Below, piece by piece: positions 11,291-22,807 of a stretch of DNA of 64,000 bases. This DNA is from Dryomyza anilis. Taxonomy: Eukaryota; Arthropoda; Insecta; Diptera; Dryomyzidae. The notes under the pieces were generated by a model. It was not told the DNA's origin, did not search any database, and saw nothing but the letters and a program-made list of their open reading frames with translations. The number at the start of each line of letters is the position of its first letter. Position 1 is the stretch's first letter. The translations under genes and the position numbers were made by a program. The stretch spans positions 92,322,696 through 92,386,695 of the forward strand of contig OX638132.1 in assembly GCA_951804985.1 (NCBI GenBank). The letters run 5' to 3'.

Positions 11291-12560
11291 CAGAGACTGG
11301 CTGTCACTTGGTACCATTCATAATGTTTAAAGTCTGGGTTCAAAGTTTGTTGGCGCATTTATTGGGCTGCGAGAGGCGGTTTTAAGTGCTAGCAAATAAA
11401 ACGCGTAAACAGCTTAAACCACCTTCGTGCATAATAGCAAAACAAAAAATTAAAACAAAAAAGCAGACAGCAGGCAGTGCGTAGAGTTGGAAGCAAAAAT
11501 ATGAAAAAAATTATTAAAACGTGGGTCATAAATTGTCGACTTGGATGGAGCTGCCTTAAACGAGCTGCCCTTATGCGATGGCTTGCAAAAATATTATGGC
11601 ACATGAGGAAAAAAATAAACATAAAAAAAAGAATTAAAAACTGAAAACTGAAAAACACGTCACAGCATAAGTACTACATGTTTTATGCCGGCACAAGTGA
11701 ATTTGTTAAAATATGCGTGACTATCTAAATATCTATCGTTGGCTATTTTTAGGCCAAATGGAGGAAAATAACAAAATTCACAAGTGGATTTTTGATGCGC
11801 AAGGAACGGTTTTACAAAACAAAAAAAAAAGTATGACTCTGGACGAAGACATGCTGATGATGTTGGATGGGTTTTGTTTGGCTGGCTGCCTGATGGCCTG
11901 CCTGCGTGCCTGCCTTAAGTGTGAACATTCGACGGCTATTCGAGAAAATAGCAACTTTCGGCGGACACAGCTGAGCAGTTTTGGGGCATGTCAATTGTTA
12001 GATTGTTTCACAAGTGCGTTGCTCCTGCGTCGGGGCCACTGGCTACTGATGGATTTGATGAATTTGATGAATTTCGATTGAATTGTGTTGTGCGCTGGAG
12101 CTGGCTGCCAACCGAAAGTGCACAGACAACAGCTACAACTTTGAACTGTGACTCATGCGTTTGCGACTGGCGAGGCAGCGCGCCAATCTAAACAAGTAGT
12201 TTTTCTATTTAGATTTTCTCAATTTCATTTTTTTTTATTTCTTTAATTTTTTCCTCCGGAGGTGGCGGCCGGTCGGCCCCGTAACCGCAACATTGAGTTC
12301 GCTTGCGCCAGAACGCACTTCGAAGTATTTGATTTTATTTCATTCCATTTCATTTCGTTTAAGTTAAGTGTATGGAGTCAATGTTGAAGCCGTAAATGTT
12401 TGGCTAATATAAATATTTATATAAAGAGCTGTGAGCGAATAGTTTGATTGCTTTGATTTTTCGATTGAGGTAACGAGGTAAACTACAATTTATGGCGGCA
12501 TGCGTGTGAATTCGAAGGTGTTGCAGCGGCGGGGGGGCGCCCAAAATGGCATGGCGCACT
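11291..12560. other. GC-richer, repeat-poor island 2
   Basis: Mixed-composition, apparently single-copy sequence with TGCCTGCCTGCG-like repeats near 11885 and GGAGGTGGCGGCCGGTCGGC near 12258. A 122-codon plus-strand frame (11713-12081) matches nothing I know. It may be regulatory or untranslated exon sequence. Confidence 0.35.
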
Positions 12561-13470
12561 AATGGAAATAGAGGGATATTAAATTACAGTTCATTAAAAA
12601 ACAAAAATTTAATTTAAAATATATTTTTAAAAATTATTATATATTTTTGAGAATTAAAATATATTTAAAAACAAAAGATTCAAATAATTAAGGTCCCGAG
12701 GTTTTACAAATCCTAAATAATAGTATAAATTTAATTAGTTTTAAATATGTGAACATAATTTAAATTCTAAAAAAAAAACATAGCATCATAGCCAAACAAA
12801 TTGTTTAAACAATAAAATCCAATCTAGAAGAATCAATAAATCAAACATACAACAACAAACAAAAAAACACAATATTCGACTAAAGAAAATACCTGCAAAA
12901 AAATCACCGACAAAAAAATTTTGAAAATAAGTTACTAAAAACAACTTTTGATATTTTCAGTAAAAATACAGTATAAAAAAATGTCAAAAATTAGGCTATT
13001 TATTAAAAAGTAACCTATAAAATTATTCTAAATAAAAGCCGCGACTTCTATAAAATAAATTCAAATTACCCAACCTTTTCAGATAATATTTTTTATTTTA
13101 AACCGTATACATTATAGAGGTTTGTTTTTGGGATCACTTTGGGATCACAATAAAAGTAAAAAAAAAATATTAAATTTTTTTTTTACCATATTGTATGTTT
13201 TTAATAAAATAGTTAAAAATAGTGTAATTTTTTAAATTTAAACAAATATTTAAATTAATCCATTCGACACTAAATACACTACTATTTAATAAAAAATAAA
13301 TACACAAGTATAAATTACCATATATTTTGAATATAACAAATACTAAAAATTACTTAAAACCTAATTATGCAATTTTAATTGTTTTCCCCAAAATATCACC
13401 TCACAGTTTATGAGTTAATCTCTTTATCAACTAAATTTACTTAGAACTATTAGTTAACTAATCGTGTAGG
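12561..13470. other. Extremely AT-rich stretch, nothing recognised
   Basis: Dominated by A/T runs with almost no G or C; no frame or repeat structure that I can support. Confidence 0.4.
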
Positions 13471-13474
13471 TCCA

Positions 13475-13735
13475 ATTTGTTGCTCGATATCGGTACGAAA
13501 AAATTTTTCGAATTGATCTCGTAACGATATCGAAACGAATGCCGTACTGGGAAGTTATACAATGAAATAAACTTGATCTTATAGCAATTTATAAAGAAAG
13601 ATATAACTTTATTATTACAAATAGAAAAATCATTTTGAATACTTCCTTTTAAAAATATACCCTAATCGTACCTGCCATTCGTTTCGATATTGATGCAAGA
13701 ACGATACGTCGGATAATATATACGATTTTGTCTTG
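13475..13735. repeat. Cluster of CGATATCG/AAACGA words
   Basis: Words such as GATATCGGTACGA, AACGATATCGAAACGA and TCGTTTCGATATTGATG appear in both orientations. The same words form the cluster at 53240-53380, so both may be remnants of one word-array element. Confidence 0.5.
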
Positions 13736-13834
13736 ATATGACAAGGAAAAATAGCTGTAATTAGCATATTAATCTACTTGGATACATTAAAATACATTAT
13801 GAACTGATAAATATTAATTTTGTATAGCAGTGAT

Positions 13835-14530
13835 GATAAGTTCGATACAATTGTACTGATTTCAGTACATTTACATCTCAAAAGTACGTTCCTACTACGG
13901 AGACATTTTCGGTACAATTTATCTGGCAAAGAAAATTTGATTTTATGTACGAAAATGACCAGAGCAACTCCTAAACTATTAATCAGATTATGAAAACTGC
14001 AGTGTAAACCTATGGGAAAATAATATGAATCGGTTTTAGTTCTGTTCCTTTATATGAAACCAATTACCCTTCAGACATATCACTGAACTGGTCTTCAATT
14101 GAAGAATTTGATTCTGTTTAAAATTCTCCAATTGAAGACCAGTTCAGTGATAGGTCTAAAGGACTGCATGAGTCCTTATTCACCTCTTCCTATGACAATG
14201 CCATGTTGTGGCTTCAATTTCATTACAATTAAGACGGGCCTGTGGTCAGTATCTAGCATTATTGCATTTTTATTAGAAATCTTGATAAAAACTATACAAA
14301 TATTAAATTTTTTATATTTTCAGCTATAACTTCAAAACAAATGTAAATTCATTGAAAAACTGATATTAATGATATTTTGAAAGAAATTCCATAAAATCCC
14401 ACTAAAATATGCAAAATTACATAATCTCAAACAAAGACTATCTCGAAATTCAAAAAATTCAGTACATTTTTTTCCAATTTGGTACTATTATTTCATTAAT
14501 TCAGTACTAATTATAAAAACATAAATATCT
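13835..14530. repeat. Segment with CAGTAC/GTACTG words and an internal hairpin
   Basis: GTACTGATTTCAGTAC, CAGTACATTT, TGGTACTATT and CAGTACTAATT are spread over the segment, and a strong hairpin lies at 14068-14162. No coding potential was recognised. Confidence 0.4.
14068..14162. repeat. Near-perfect 42-nt inverted repeat (hairpin)
   Basis: The arms 14068-14109 and about 14120-14162 share TATCACTGAACTGGTCTTCA and continue through ATTG(A/G)AGAATTT, with three mismatches and a loop of about 10-12 nt. It resembles either the core of a small foldback element or a pre-miRNA-like stem. I have no evidence for transcription. Confidence 0.75.
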
Positions 14531-14949
14531 ACACTGTTGTATAGTCGTTGTAGTCGAGCCTGTTTACGATATGTCTTTAAACTGTAAAGTAACAAAAGAA
14601 TTAAGCTTGGGGGGGTTGTAAGAGGAACTTTCTACAAATTTGTTGACGAAACTGTCATATTCGGATATTAAAGCAACTAATAGCATAGACACAAACCAAA
14701 CCATAGTAACCACAAACCATAGTAAGTACTACAACCGCATTGTTAGAAATGTATTTAACAGTTACGAGAACTATATAGTATGGTTGAGCAATGGGTTGAT
14801 TTTGGCAATTAATTTGTATTCTGAGCATAAAAATGATCACCTATTTTTAAAATAGATAAACTAAAAAAATACCTTAATAAAAAATAGTAAAAAAAAGTAA
14901 TAGTACTGTTAATTTAAAAAGTACGATTTATGTAGGAGATAAGGAATTT

Positions 14950-15141
14950 TGATTTATATAGAAACTGATTAATCGCAATCAAGATTAATCTATTATTCGA
15001 TTAATCTGATTAATTCGAAAATCTGTTTAACCGATTAATCGTATTTTCGGTTAATCATAAAATACGATTAATCGAATAATTGATTAATCTTGATTACGAT
15101 TTATCAGAATTTCCGATAAAATGATTAATTGCACAGCCCTA
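14950..15141. mobile_element. GATTAATC word-array element, copy 1
   Basis: Dense GATTAATC and its variants in both orientations. The right end is ATTGCACAGCCCTA, the inverted complement of the left end of copy 2 (TAGGGCTGTGCGATT). Larger arms around 14972-15007 and 15068-15104 pair as a hairpin. The left end is lost or unclear. Confidence 0.6.
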
Positions 15142-15339
15142 ATAGAAACTTATAAAATATTTTAAAAATCACTACAAATATTTTTTAAAGAGAAAAAGAA
15201 AATTAAATACAGAATTAATAAATTTAAATGATTTTCAACACGCTTTCTGTAGTCATTGTAGTTAAATTAAACTACATTTTATTTAAATTTGAATTTAACA
15301 TTTTATAACGTACGTAATAAAATTTAAAATATCGAATAA

Positions 15340-15440
15340 AATATCTTTTAATGACTTTTTATTACGTAGTAATATAATTAATTTAAAATTAAATTAACTA
15401 ATTATATAATTAATTTAAAATTAAATTAATTAATTATATT
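15340..15440. repeat. Direct repeat of TAATTTAAAATTAAATTAA
   Basis: Two nearly identical units (about 15370-15402 and 15406-15438), each ending AATTATAT; a local AT-rich duplication. Confidence 0.6.
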
Positions 15441-15578
15441 TTTGTATTATTGCTGTACGATTTAATCAAAAAGTTAATAATTTAACTTTCTGATTGATTA
15501 AACGTTATCTGATTAATAAATATTCATTTAAAATATTAATTTATTAATTAAAATGTTGATTTAATAAAATCAAAACTA

Positions 15579-16640
15579 GGGCTGTGCGATTAATCATATT
15601 CTTTGATTAATCCATTTCTGAATAATCTATTAATTGATAAATCAAGATTTTCGATTAATCTGAACATTGATTAATCAATAAATCAGGATTCTGATTAAAC
15701 AAAATTGCCATTAAATGAATAATCACAAACATTTTGCTTAATCACAACTTCTGATTAATTAACTTCAGCGTCGCGAAATATTTAATAATATTTTACTATA
15801 TGGTTCATGAACATTTAAAACATTTACTTTTATTTTTTAATTATCAAAAAATAAAATTTAATTATTAAAAAATTAATAAATTTTCAATTTATTTAGGTAT
15901 AATAATAATAGTTTGGCGCTACAGTCCTGTATAGAACTTCGGCCGAGCTCTCTCACCATTTTGAGCTGTGCGTGTTATATTTGTACTCAAAGTGGTGGGA
16001 CCTACACTTTATTGCCGAATCCGAACGGCGGGTGAGAGCTTTTCATTGGCAATGTTTTACTCTCGTAGGTTTGCCATTTACTGCCGAGAGGTAGCGCGGT
16101 ATAGAAAATGTTGCTATGAAAAGATGTTGTAAGCCCCAGTCCGGTTTTGAACCGGGGACGTTTCAGCTCGCAGTCCAACGCACTAACCACTGAGCTACCG
16201 CGGGGTATACAAAATGTAAAATTGTTTAGTTTTTCAATTAATCAAAATTCTGATAAATCATATTAATCAGTGTTCTGATGAATGAAGGTTTTTGATTAAT
16301 CGATTAAACAGGATTATAATTAATACAGGATTTTGATTAATCGAAAAGCCATTATTGAAACAACTTTACTCAGCAAAAATTAAAAATGTTCTTAACTTGA
16401 ATTGAGTGAAAATTTATTTTTTAGATAATAAAAATAAAGTATTTTAAATGTATAAGAATCAAGTAAAAACGCATTTTAATAATTAGGATTAATCAAAAAT
16501 CTGATTAATCAATTTATAAGAATTTTGATTAATCAAAATATGTATCTATTGATTAAACAATATTTTGATTAAACGAAAATGTTTATTAATCAATTAATTG
16601 AGTAAACACTTTGATTAATCGTATAATTCATAAAAGCAAA
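15579..16640. mobile_element. GATTAATC word-array element, copy 2, interrupted by a SINE
   Basis: It starts TAGGGCTGTGCGATTAATCA and continues with many GATTAATC/TGATTAAT words to about 16625. A SINE (15902-16203) is inserted in it. The right end is not clear. Ends of this form suggest an hAT-like non-autonomous element, but that is an inference. Confidence 0.6.
15902..16203 (-). mobile_element. tRNA-derived SINE, copy 2 (full length)
   Basis: On the minus strand it reads CGCGGTAGCTCAGTGGTTAG (A-box side), GGTTCAAAACC (B box), the family body, and a tail of TTAT/ATA repeats. It is flanked by GGTATA at 15896-15901 and 16204-16209, a short probable target duplication. It lies within the GATTAATC element. 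Confidence 0.88.
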
Positions 16641-17100
16641 CCTAATCGTATTCTTTAAAAATAATTGCAGAAATATTAAAAAATTTTGCCGAGACATTTG
16701 AATATTTAAATTTAATATATAGTTTAGTTATTCAGTCTTTTCAGCGCATTCTTTTGAAACAGAAAACGGGTTAAACGATTTTGATTTTTATTTTGTAAAT
16801 TTCATTAAAAATATTTTCCGTTTTTCAAAAACGTGGGAAAAATAATAAAAATAAATAAATAAAATATGAATAAAAATAAATAAAAATGAATTATTTAAAT
16901 ACGTTTTGACACGTTTTTATTTAGTTTTTTTTTTATTTAATTCCAAACAATTAAATACTTTTTATTAAAAAAAAAATGAGAATAAAAATAAACAAATTTA
17001 ATTTAATTTTAAATTAAATACGCATGTAATAATTTTGATAACAAAAGTTTACAAAGGTATTTAAAAACATATTTAATTTGATTAGGTCATTAATTTTTTC
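16641..17100. other. AT-rich stretch, nothing recognised
   Basis: Runs of AAATAAA/TTTAATTTAA; no ends or frames. Confidence 0.4.
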
Positions 17101-17103
17101 CTA

Positions 17104-17760
17104 CACTCAAAATAAAAAGTCTGCTATTATTAGCAAACTCTGACTGATAATTTTTAGCACACTTTAATTTGCATTTACAGCATACTTTTATCTGCAATAG
17201 CGAACTGTTTGCTGGGAATCTTAGTTCTGCTAGTGATCAAGATCGTGCTAGTGTCACTGGTGGGCATATTGCTATTGTAGCTAACCTGCACTAGATGGCG
17301 CCATAGTCACGAGACGCTGCAGCTAAATGGTTCTATAATTCGTAGACTCTTATTCGACAACATGTTTATTTAAAAGAGATATTTCTAATACGTAATAAGA
17401 ATGCACGCATGCAAGAGTGAAATAGAGAAATAAAGGTAAAATTAAAATATGAGATGAATAAAAATAAATAAAATAAATATAATAAAAAAATAATAATAGA
17501 AAATAATAATCAGAAATAAAAAAAATATTAAAATACAAAAAAAAATATTTTTTTATTTTTTTTTATGAATTGGAGTTAACAGCAAAAAAAATTTTAAAAC
17601 AGCTAAAATTGTCTGCTCTAACAGCATAAAAAAAGTTCACTGAAACCGCAAACTGTCATTTGCTGTTTCAGCAGAATCCGGCGCTTTCCTCTATTCAGCA
17701 AACATGTTTGCTATATTGGCAACCTTTTTTGCTAATGTTACAAACTTTTTATTTTGAGTG
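17104..17760. mobile_element. TA-flanked short-TIR element, AACAGCAAA-word family
   Basis: A 17-bp perfect inverted end CACTCAAAATAAAAAGT flanked by TA on both sides. The 657-bp interior is studded with AGCAAAC, TTTGCTG and AACAGCAAA words in both orientations, especially toward the ends. There is a short GC-richer core near 17270-17325 with CACTAGATGGCGCCATAGTC. Confidence 0.82.
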
Positions 17761-17762
17761 TA

Positions 17763-18360
17763 GAATATTTTACAAAAAAAAACAAGCACGAAATCAATCT
17801 GCACTTGTCTCACTTCTCAATAGCAGAGCAAATAATGTATTTTACAGCAACCAAAATTACTTTTTTACAAACAATACACACAATTCAAACCGTCGTCCTT
17901 TACAACTGCAAGGACCTCAACATGCGTCGTATTCAACGGATCAATTAGCGCTGAAGTACGCCGCATGTATGTCTATCTACAAATGCAAATTTAATTTAAA
18001 ATGCATTCACTATTTAATTGAGAGCAGTAGCAATTGTAACAATAAAAAAAATAATTTTTAAATAAAAAAACTAAATAAATCCAGTAGTATCCTTACCGCA
18101 ACCGCCGCGATAAATCCATGTTGTGTGGGGAATTCAAACAATGCTTTCTTTGAATTTATTTTTTTTCTTGTTGTTTAAAACACTTTGGCAAAAAACATAA
18201 AAGGATATTGCAAGGAATGTCTGAAATAAAACTGCATAAAACACACAAGTCACTTTATGAACATTTAAATATTTGAAGAAAAACAAATTGGAAAACACAC
18301 AGTAATGAACAAAAGAAAAAAAAACACTTAAGGATCTCTTGCAAGTTATCCTTGCAAGTT
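17763..18360. other. Spacer without recognised gene
   Basis: A 133-codon plus-strand frame crosses from the preceding element into this stretch (17660-18061), is Asn/Ser/Lys-rich and is probably non-coding. Otherwise AT-rich. Confidence 0.4.
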
Positions 18361-18383
18361 TGTCAATTATTAATTAAAGTCGA

Positions 18384-18395
18384 CTATATAAAAAG
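18384..18395 (+). promoter_or_regulatory. Possible TATA box CTATATAAAAAG
   Basis: A strong TATA consensus at the left border of a GC-rich island, followed about 30 bp later by GCAACAAACAGCAGGACC. This is the spacing expected for a core promoter firing rightward. No coding exon was identified downstream, so the evidence is positional only. Confidence 0.4.
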
Positions 18396-19750
18396 CACAG
18401 CACGCAACAAACAGCAGGACCAAAAACAAGTATTCGCCCGATGGGATAGAGAGCTAGCGGGCAACTGACAGCCTCAGCAAACGATCACTTCAAGTTTACC
18501 TCGTTGGCTTTGCTTCGATCGCGCCGCACAACACACGAGCCCAAGAGTAAAAGCAGCATTAGCAGCAGCCGCAGCAACAACCAGCAACAGTCGCAGCAAC
18601 AGCAGCAACAAAAACTATCAAAGACTCTGTGTGTTTCCGCCTCGGCCTCTGTTGTGGTGATTCACGCCACTCCGCATGGATATCAATTGCGGTCGCGCAC
18701 AAGTCTTATCAATGAGCGCGCGGATAAAACTGAACGATGTCGTTCGTCGTTTTTACTCAGATGTTGTTGCAGTTTTCCAGCGCCTATTAATCGACGTCGC
18801 TTGCTCTCAACTGTTGCACAAAATGCCTTGCAGTTTGCGTGCATGTTTTATGCAGTTTTTGCGCCGATCTTGTAATAGTTCTGCGTATTCTGAAGCATGC
18901 GAATGATAAGACTTCGTTCGTAGTTTACAATGTTCTCCCACTCACTCGCTCTTTCATTATCTCTCTCCTGTACATTAGAGCCGATGCGTTTGCGCACAAA
19001 AATATCCGATCGCATAAACCACATAAGCACCGTTAAACAGGATATTCAAATGTTTTGATAGTGTCGTTAAACTGCAACGCCCTGCTATATTTTGATGTAT
19101 TTTTGGTTTCATTACCGTTGTTTAAGTGTCATCCATCCACCCATAACCATGCATGTGGTGACAACTACTTTATTTAATGCACTCTTACAACGCACTCTCT
19201 CTCTTCCTCTCACTCACACTCACTTTCTCTGTCGAGCTCTTTCTCGTTGTCCGTCTTGCATTCGTTTTTCAGGGAATCCCTTAATGGTTCGTTTTTGTTA
19301 AGTGGCTTGTAGGAGGGCGCATCATCATCGTCGCACACATGTTGACAATATTTTCTCTGCCTTGGCACCGCAACAGACTCCTCCAAGTATATTTAGCATC
19401 TTCGCTACAACCACCCGAATCCTTTAACCGTTATCTCGTCTGCACTTCACACTGCCACTGTTTCTTTTTACTGTATGTCGTAATTTATTTGTGAAATTCA
19501 TTTAATTGCCAAGGCGGTGCCTCTTCAAAGGCGCTTCTTCATCCATCTACTACAACTCTTCACATGTGTGCATAATTAGACGACGACGACGACGAGGCAG
19601 CTTCGCGTTGTGTTAATGTCGACCACTCTGCTCTCTGCTCCTCGTGTTTCTTGGGACACATAGTTGTTTGGCACTGCACTCCGTTTGTGAGGATCACTGA
19701 CTTACTAATCGGTTTGACTTCGTTGTTTTTTTCACAAGTGTGATGTTTTT
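18396..19750 (+). other. GC-richer island 3, possible 5' UTR or first exon region
   Basis: The first part has CAGCAACAACCAGCAACAGT-type CAG/CAA repeats common in fly 5' UTRs and in poly-Gln coding. An open frame 18504-18875 reads Ser/Gln/Arg-rich, but its track start is TTG, not ATG, and it resembles no family. The later part is CT-rich with CACTCTCTCTC and GACGACGACGACGA. A gene start here is plausible but unproven. Confidence 0.35.
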
Positions 19751-20650
19751 TTTTTCAATGCAGTTGTATTTCAATCAGTGACCAAACATCTTATTTTTCA
19801 AAAATTCCACTGATAAAATCATTTTTAAGAAAAGATCCTCCGTCTTAAAAATTAAGAGTAAGAGGAAGGCATTCGTTGAAAATGTGCATTGATCGAGAAT
19901 AAAAAATATTCCCATGAATTATATTCTCCGGAATTTTATATTCGGTTAAAAAAATTCTTAGGAATATTTTTTCTTGATAGGGCTGATTACACTTCAAAAA
20001 TTGGGCTGAACTTTATTTACCGGCCAAAGTGATTTTTTTTCTTTCTTCAAACTATCCTCTCTGTTCAAAAACTAAAAAATAAATGAAAATTAGGGCGTGG
20101 TCGAACCGCTATGGAACCCTAAAAAAATCGAAACACGGAGGGAAATAAAATTCTAAAACTCTTGAAAAATTCGGTTCGATTGAAAAATAGTCGAATTTGA
20201 CTTATATCAATAAAATACTACTAAAATTCTAGAATTAATAATCTGAATATAAAGAAAGCAAATTACTTAGTTGTCAAAAAAGTAATCTAAACTTTATTCC
20301 AATGGATTTCGTGAAGTGAATTTATTGATTATTAAAAACCAAAAAGAACACCTAAAAAAATAAAACTAAATTCAAGAATAATTCTACTGAGTTATTTTTT
20401 GATAGCTAAGAAATTAATAACTGAATTCAAGAAAAATTCTACTTAGTTATTTTTTTGAAACCTTAAAAAATTATTAACTGAATCCTTTTTTTGAAATTCA
20501 AGAAAAATTAATGAACCACTAAAATAGCTTTTTGTTGTTTTAACTTAGAAAAATATTAAACCACAATTTGTTCAGTATTTTGGTCAATTTTACTAGACCA
20601 CGAATGATTTTAATCACCACTTTAAATTTGATAATTATTCGACTAACTAA
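19751..20650. other. AT-rich stretch with loose direct repeats
   Basis: GAATTCAAGAAAAATTCTAC-like phrases recur near 20370-20510; otherwise nothing recognised. Confidence 0.45.
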
Positions 20651-20652
20651 AA

Positions 20653-21426
20653 CACCCAGAAAAAGAACATGGCAAATTAAAAGTATTTCAATAGAAAAAC
20701 AATAATTTATACTATTCAAATTGGTCAATAGGATGCGTCCCATTAATTCAGTAATATTGGAACTGTTAATACAATATTTTGTTGTACCATAAAACCTATA
20801 AATATTTTATGATACGTTTTATTAATTTTATAGTATAGTCGAATTACATTTTCCTAATAATTTATTAAAATAAAAATGGATTTTAGTTAATTTACTGTAT
20901 AATTTCGAAACTGAAATTCACTTTTAAAAAATCGTACACATAAATGGACACTTCTCGTTGCAAAAGGTTATAGCCCAATCAACAATGTTCGCTTTAGTCT
21001 CCAATACTTGAGTCTGCATTTAGAGTCCGTCGCCATAACAGAAGTTCGATTTATTATTTATTATCTGTAATAAATAGAAAACGGTTAAATATAATGAATT
21101 TACATTAAATACATTAATTCGTTACCAATGTCGTTATTAATAATGTGAATTATTACAAAAAATGCGTACAAAACGAACAAGTTTATATTCGTGTTTATGT
21201 GTTTTATGCCACGTTTATTATTACAGGAGGAAACCATTAAAAAAATAGTATTTATTCTATTAAAAATAATAATACTGAAATATTTAGATTTATGGTACTG
21301 AATTTTTCGAATAATATCAAATTAATTAGAATACTTTTTACTCAAAAAGAAAAAACTATTAATTCATGAACCATAAGATTGATGGTCGTACCATTAAGTA
21401 CTTAATGGGACATTTTCTTCTGAGTG
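20653..21426. mobile_element. Short-TIR MITE, family N, copy 1
   Basis: Ends CACCCAGAAAAAGAACATGG and TTTTCTTCTGAGTG. The interior shares GACACTTCTCGTTGCAAAAG, TAATAGAAGTTCGAT-like and TAGGAGGAAACCATTA segments with copies at 46378-48296 and 50745-51606. The outer 15 bp resemble family M while the interior differs. Confidence 0.8.
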
Positions 21427-21533
21427 ACGGTATAATCAACGGTTTTCTAAAGACTAACTCTTTAAATGTTTGAAATGTATATCAATAGTATAGAAAAAGT
21501 ATAATGTTTAATTAATTATAAACTAAAGTCATG

Positions 21534-21755
21534 CACACAGAAAAAAATTATCTCAAATCCCATTAAAATCGGTCAGTGGGACAATTATTGATTTTATAGT
21601 ATACAAAAAAAAAATATTTTCATATAAACTCAATGGAAATGTCATGGTATTTTGTAGTATTTAATGGTATTTTCCGATTAAAATAATAATTCATCCTATT
21701 GACTATTTTTAATATTAAAAAACTATTATTTATATTGTATTTATTACTAAGTGTG
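21534..21755. mobile_element. Short-TIR MITE, family M, copy 2
   Basis: Begins CACAGAAAAAAATTATCTCA, then the family phrases CATTAAAATCGGTCAGTGGG and TAGTATTTAATGG; the right end is decayed (ACTAAGTGTG). Confidence 0.78.
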
Positions 21756-22804
21756 CTGTCGAAGCAATTCTTTAGTCCAAAAAACAAAAAAAAACCTTTT
21801 TTACATATTACATATCTGTTTTTATCATATTTCAACTGAGACTCAATCAACCCAATTTTCGAAAAACTTTGAAATCAATCGTGCAATTGAGCAATCAGTT
21901 GGGCAATCACACGATTGATATTAAAAATTGTCTAAAAATTGCGTTAACGGTTGGGCTTTTTTTCAATTGTGTGATTCGGGCTTAAAACCAGACTCGTACA
22001 CGGTACCAGAACCTTAACTGAAACCAGTTTAGTGATTTTAACTGATTTTATAACGTAGAATGGATGATCGTTTTGTCGAATAATATAAAACTAAAAATGA
22101 AAAGAAAAACAAATTTGAGTTTTAGCCGTGTAAAAGTGATAGTGATATTGATACCCCTTTCAAATGGTGTATACTACAATATAAATCCAACGTATAGAGG
22201 CACATTTTCATTTTTTGTTTTTACTATAAGACTCTTCTGTATAATTTTTGTTTTTGTTTCATTTCTGGATTATTGTTCCGTTTTAAGTATAATTTCGTCA
22301 TGTGATTAAAATATGATTTTCTGAAATGGGGAACATATATCAGAAATCAGAAATTATTACATGTGAAAAAAATGTACATTCAAAAGCATTTGTATGCACA
22401 TAAACTAAAGATAACAAAACATAAAAAAAAGCATACATAAAAAAAAATACCAATGCAATTAAATAATCTTAAAAATTGCATAACAGCATCCTTGATTTTT
22501 TTTATTATTATATTTTGTTATTTAATAAATTATAACAGAGTTTAGAGACTGCAATTAAAACTTCGATTGAAATTCATGAGTATTCAGTGTCGTATGGATT
22601 CCCATTCCATAATTTAAATAATATCATTGCAATGCCACGAGACATGCACTAAAATTAGAATGAAATCGACTGAAACTTAGACTTCTGTGACTCGGAACAG
22701 CAGCAGCAGAATTTAATACAACAGAACGGAAGTTAATTTGTGGCGCTTTTCTAATTTTTCAACAAACAAATAAACAAACCAAACCAAAACGTTAAAATTT
22801 AAAA
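21756..22804. other. AT-rich spacer, nothing recognised
   Basis: An 81-codon hydrophobic plus-strand frame (22064-22309) in low-complexity AT-rich DNA is not supported as a gene. Confidence 0.4.
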
Positions 22805-22807
22805 TAA

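Noticed and set aside
18504..18875. 123-codon Ser/Gln/Arg-rich frame
   Set aside because: It opens at TTG rather than ATG, its composition follows CAG/CAA repeats, and it resembles no family. Kept only as part of a possible leader region.
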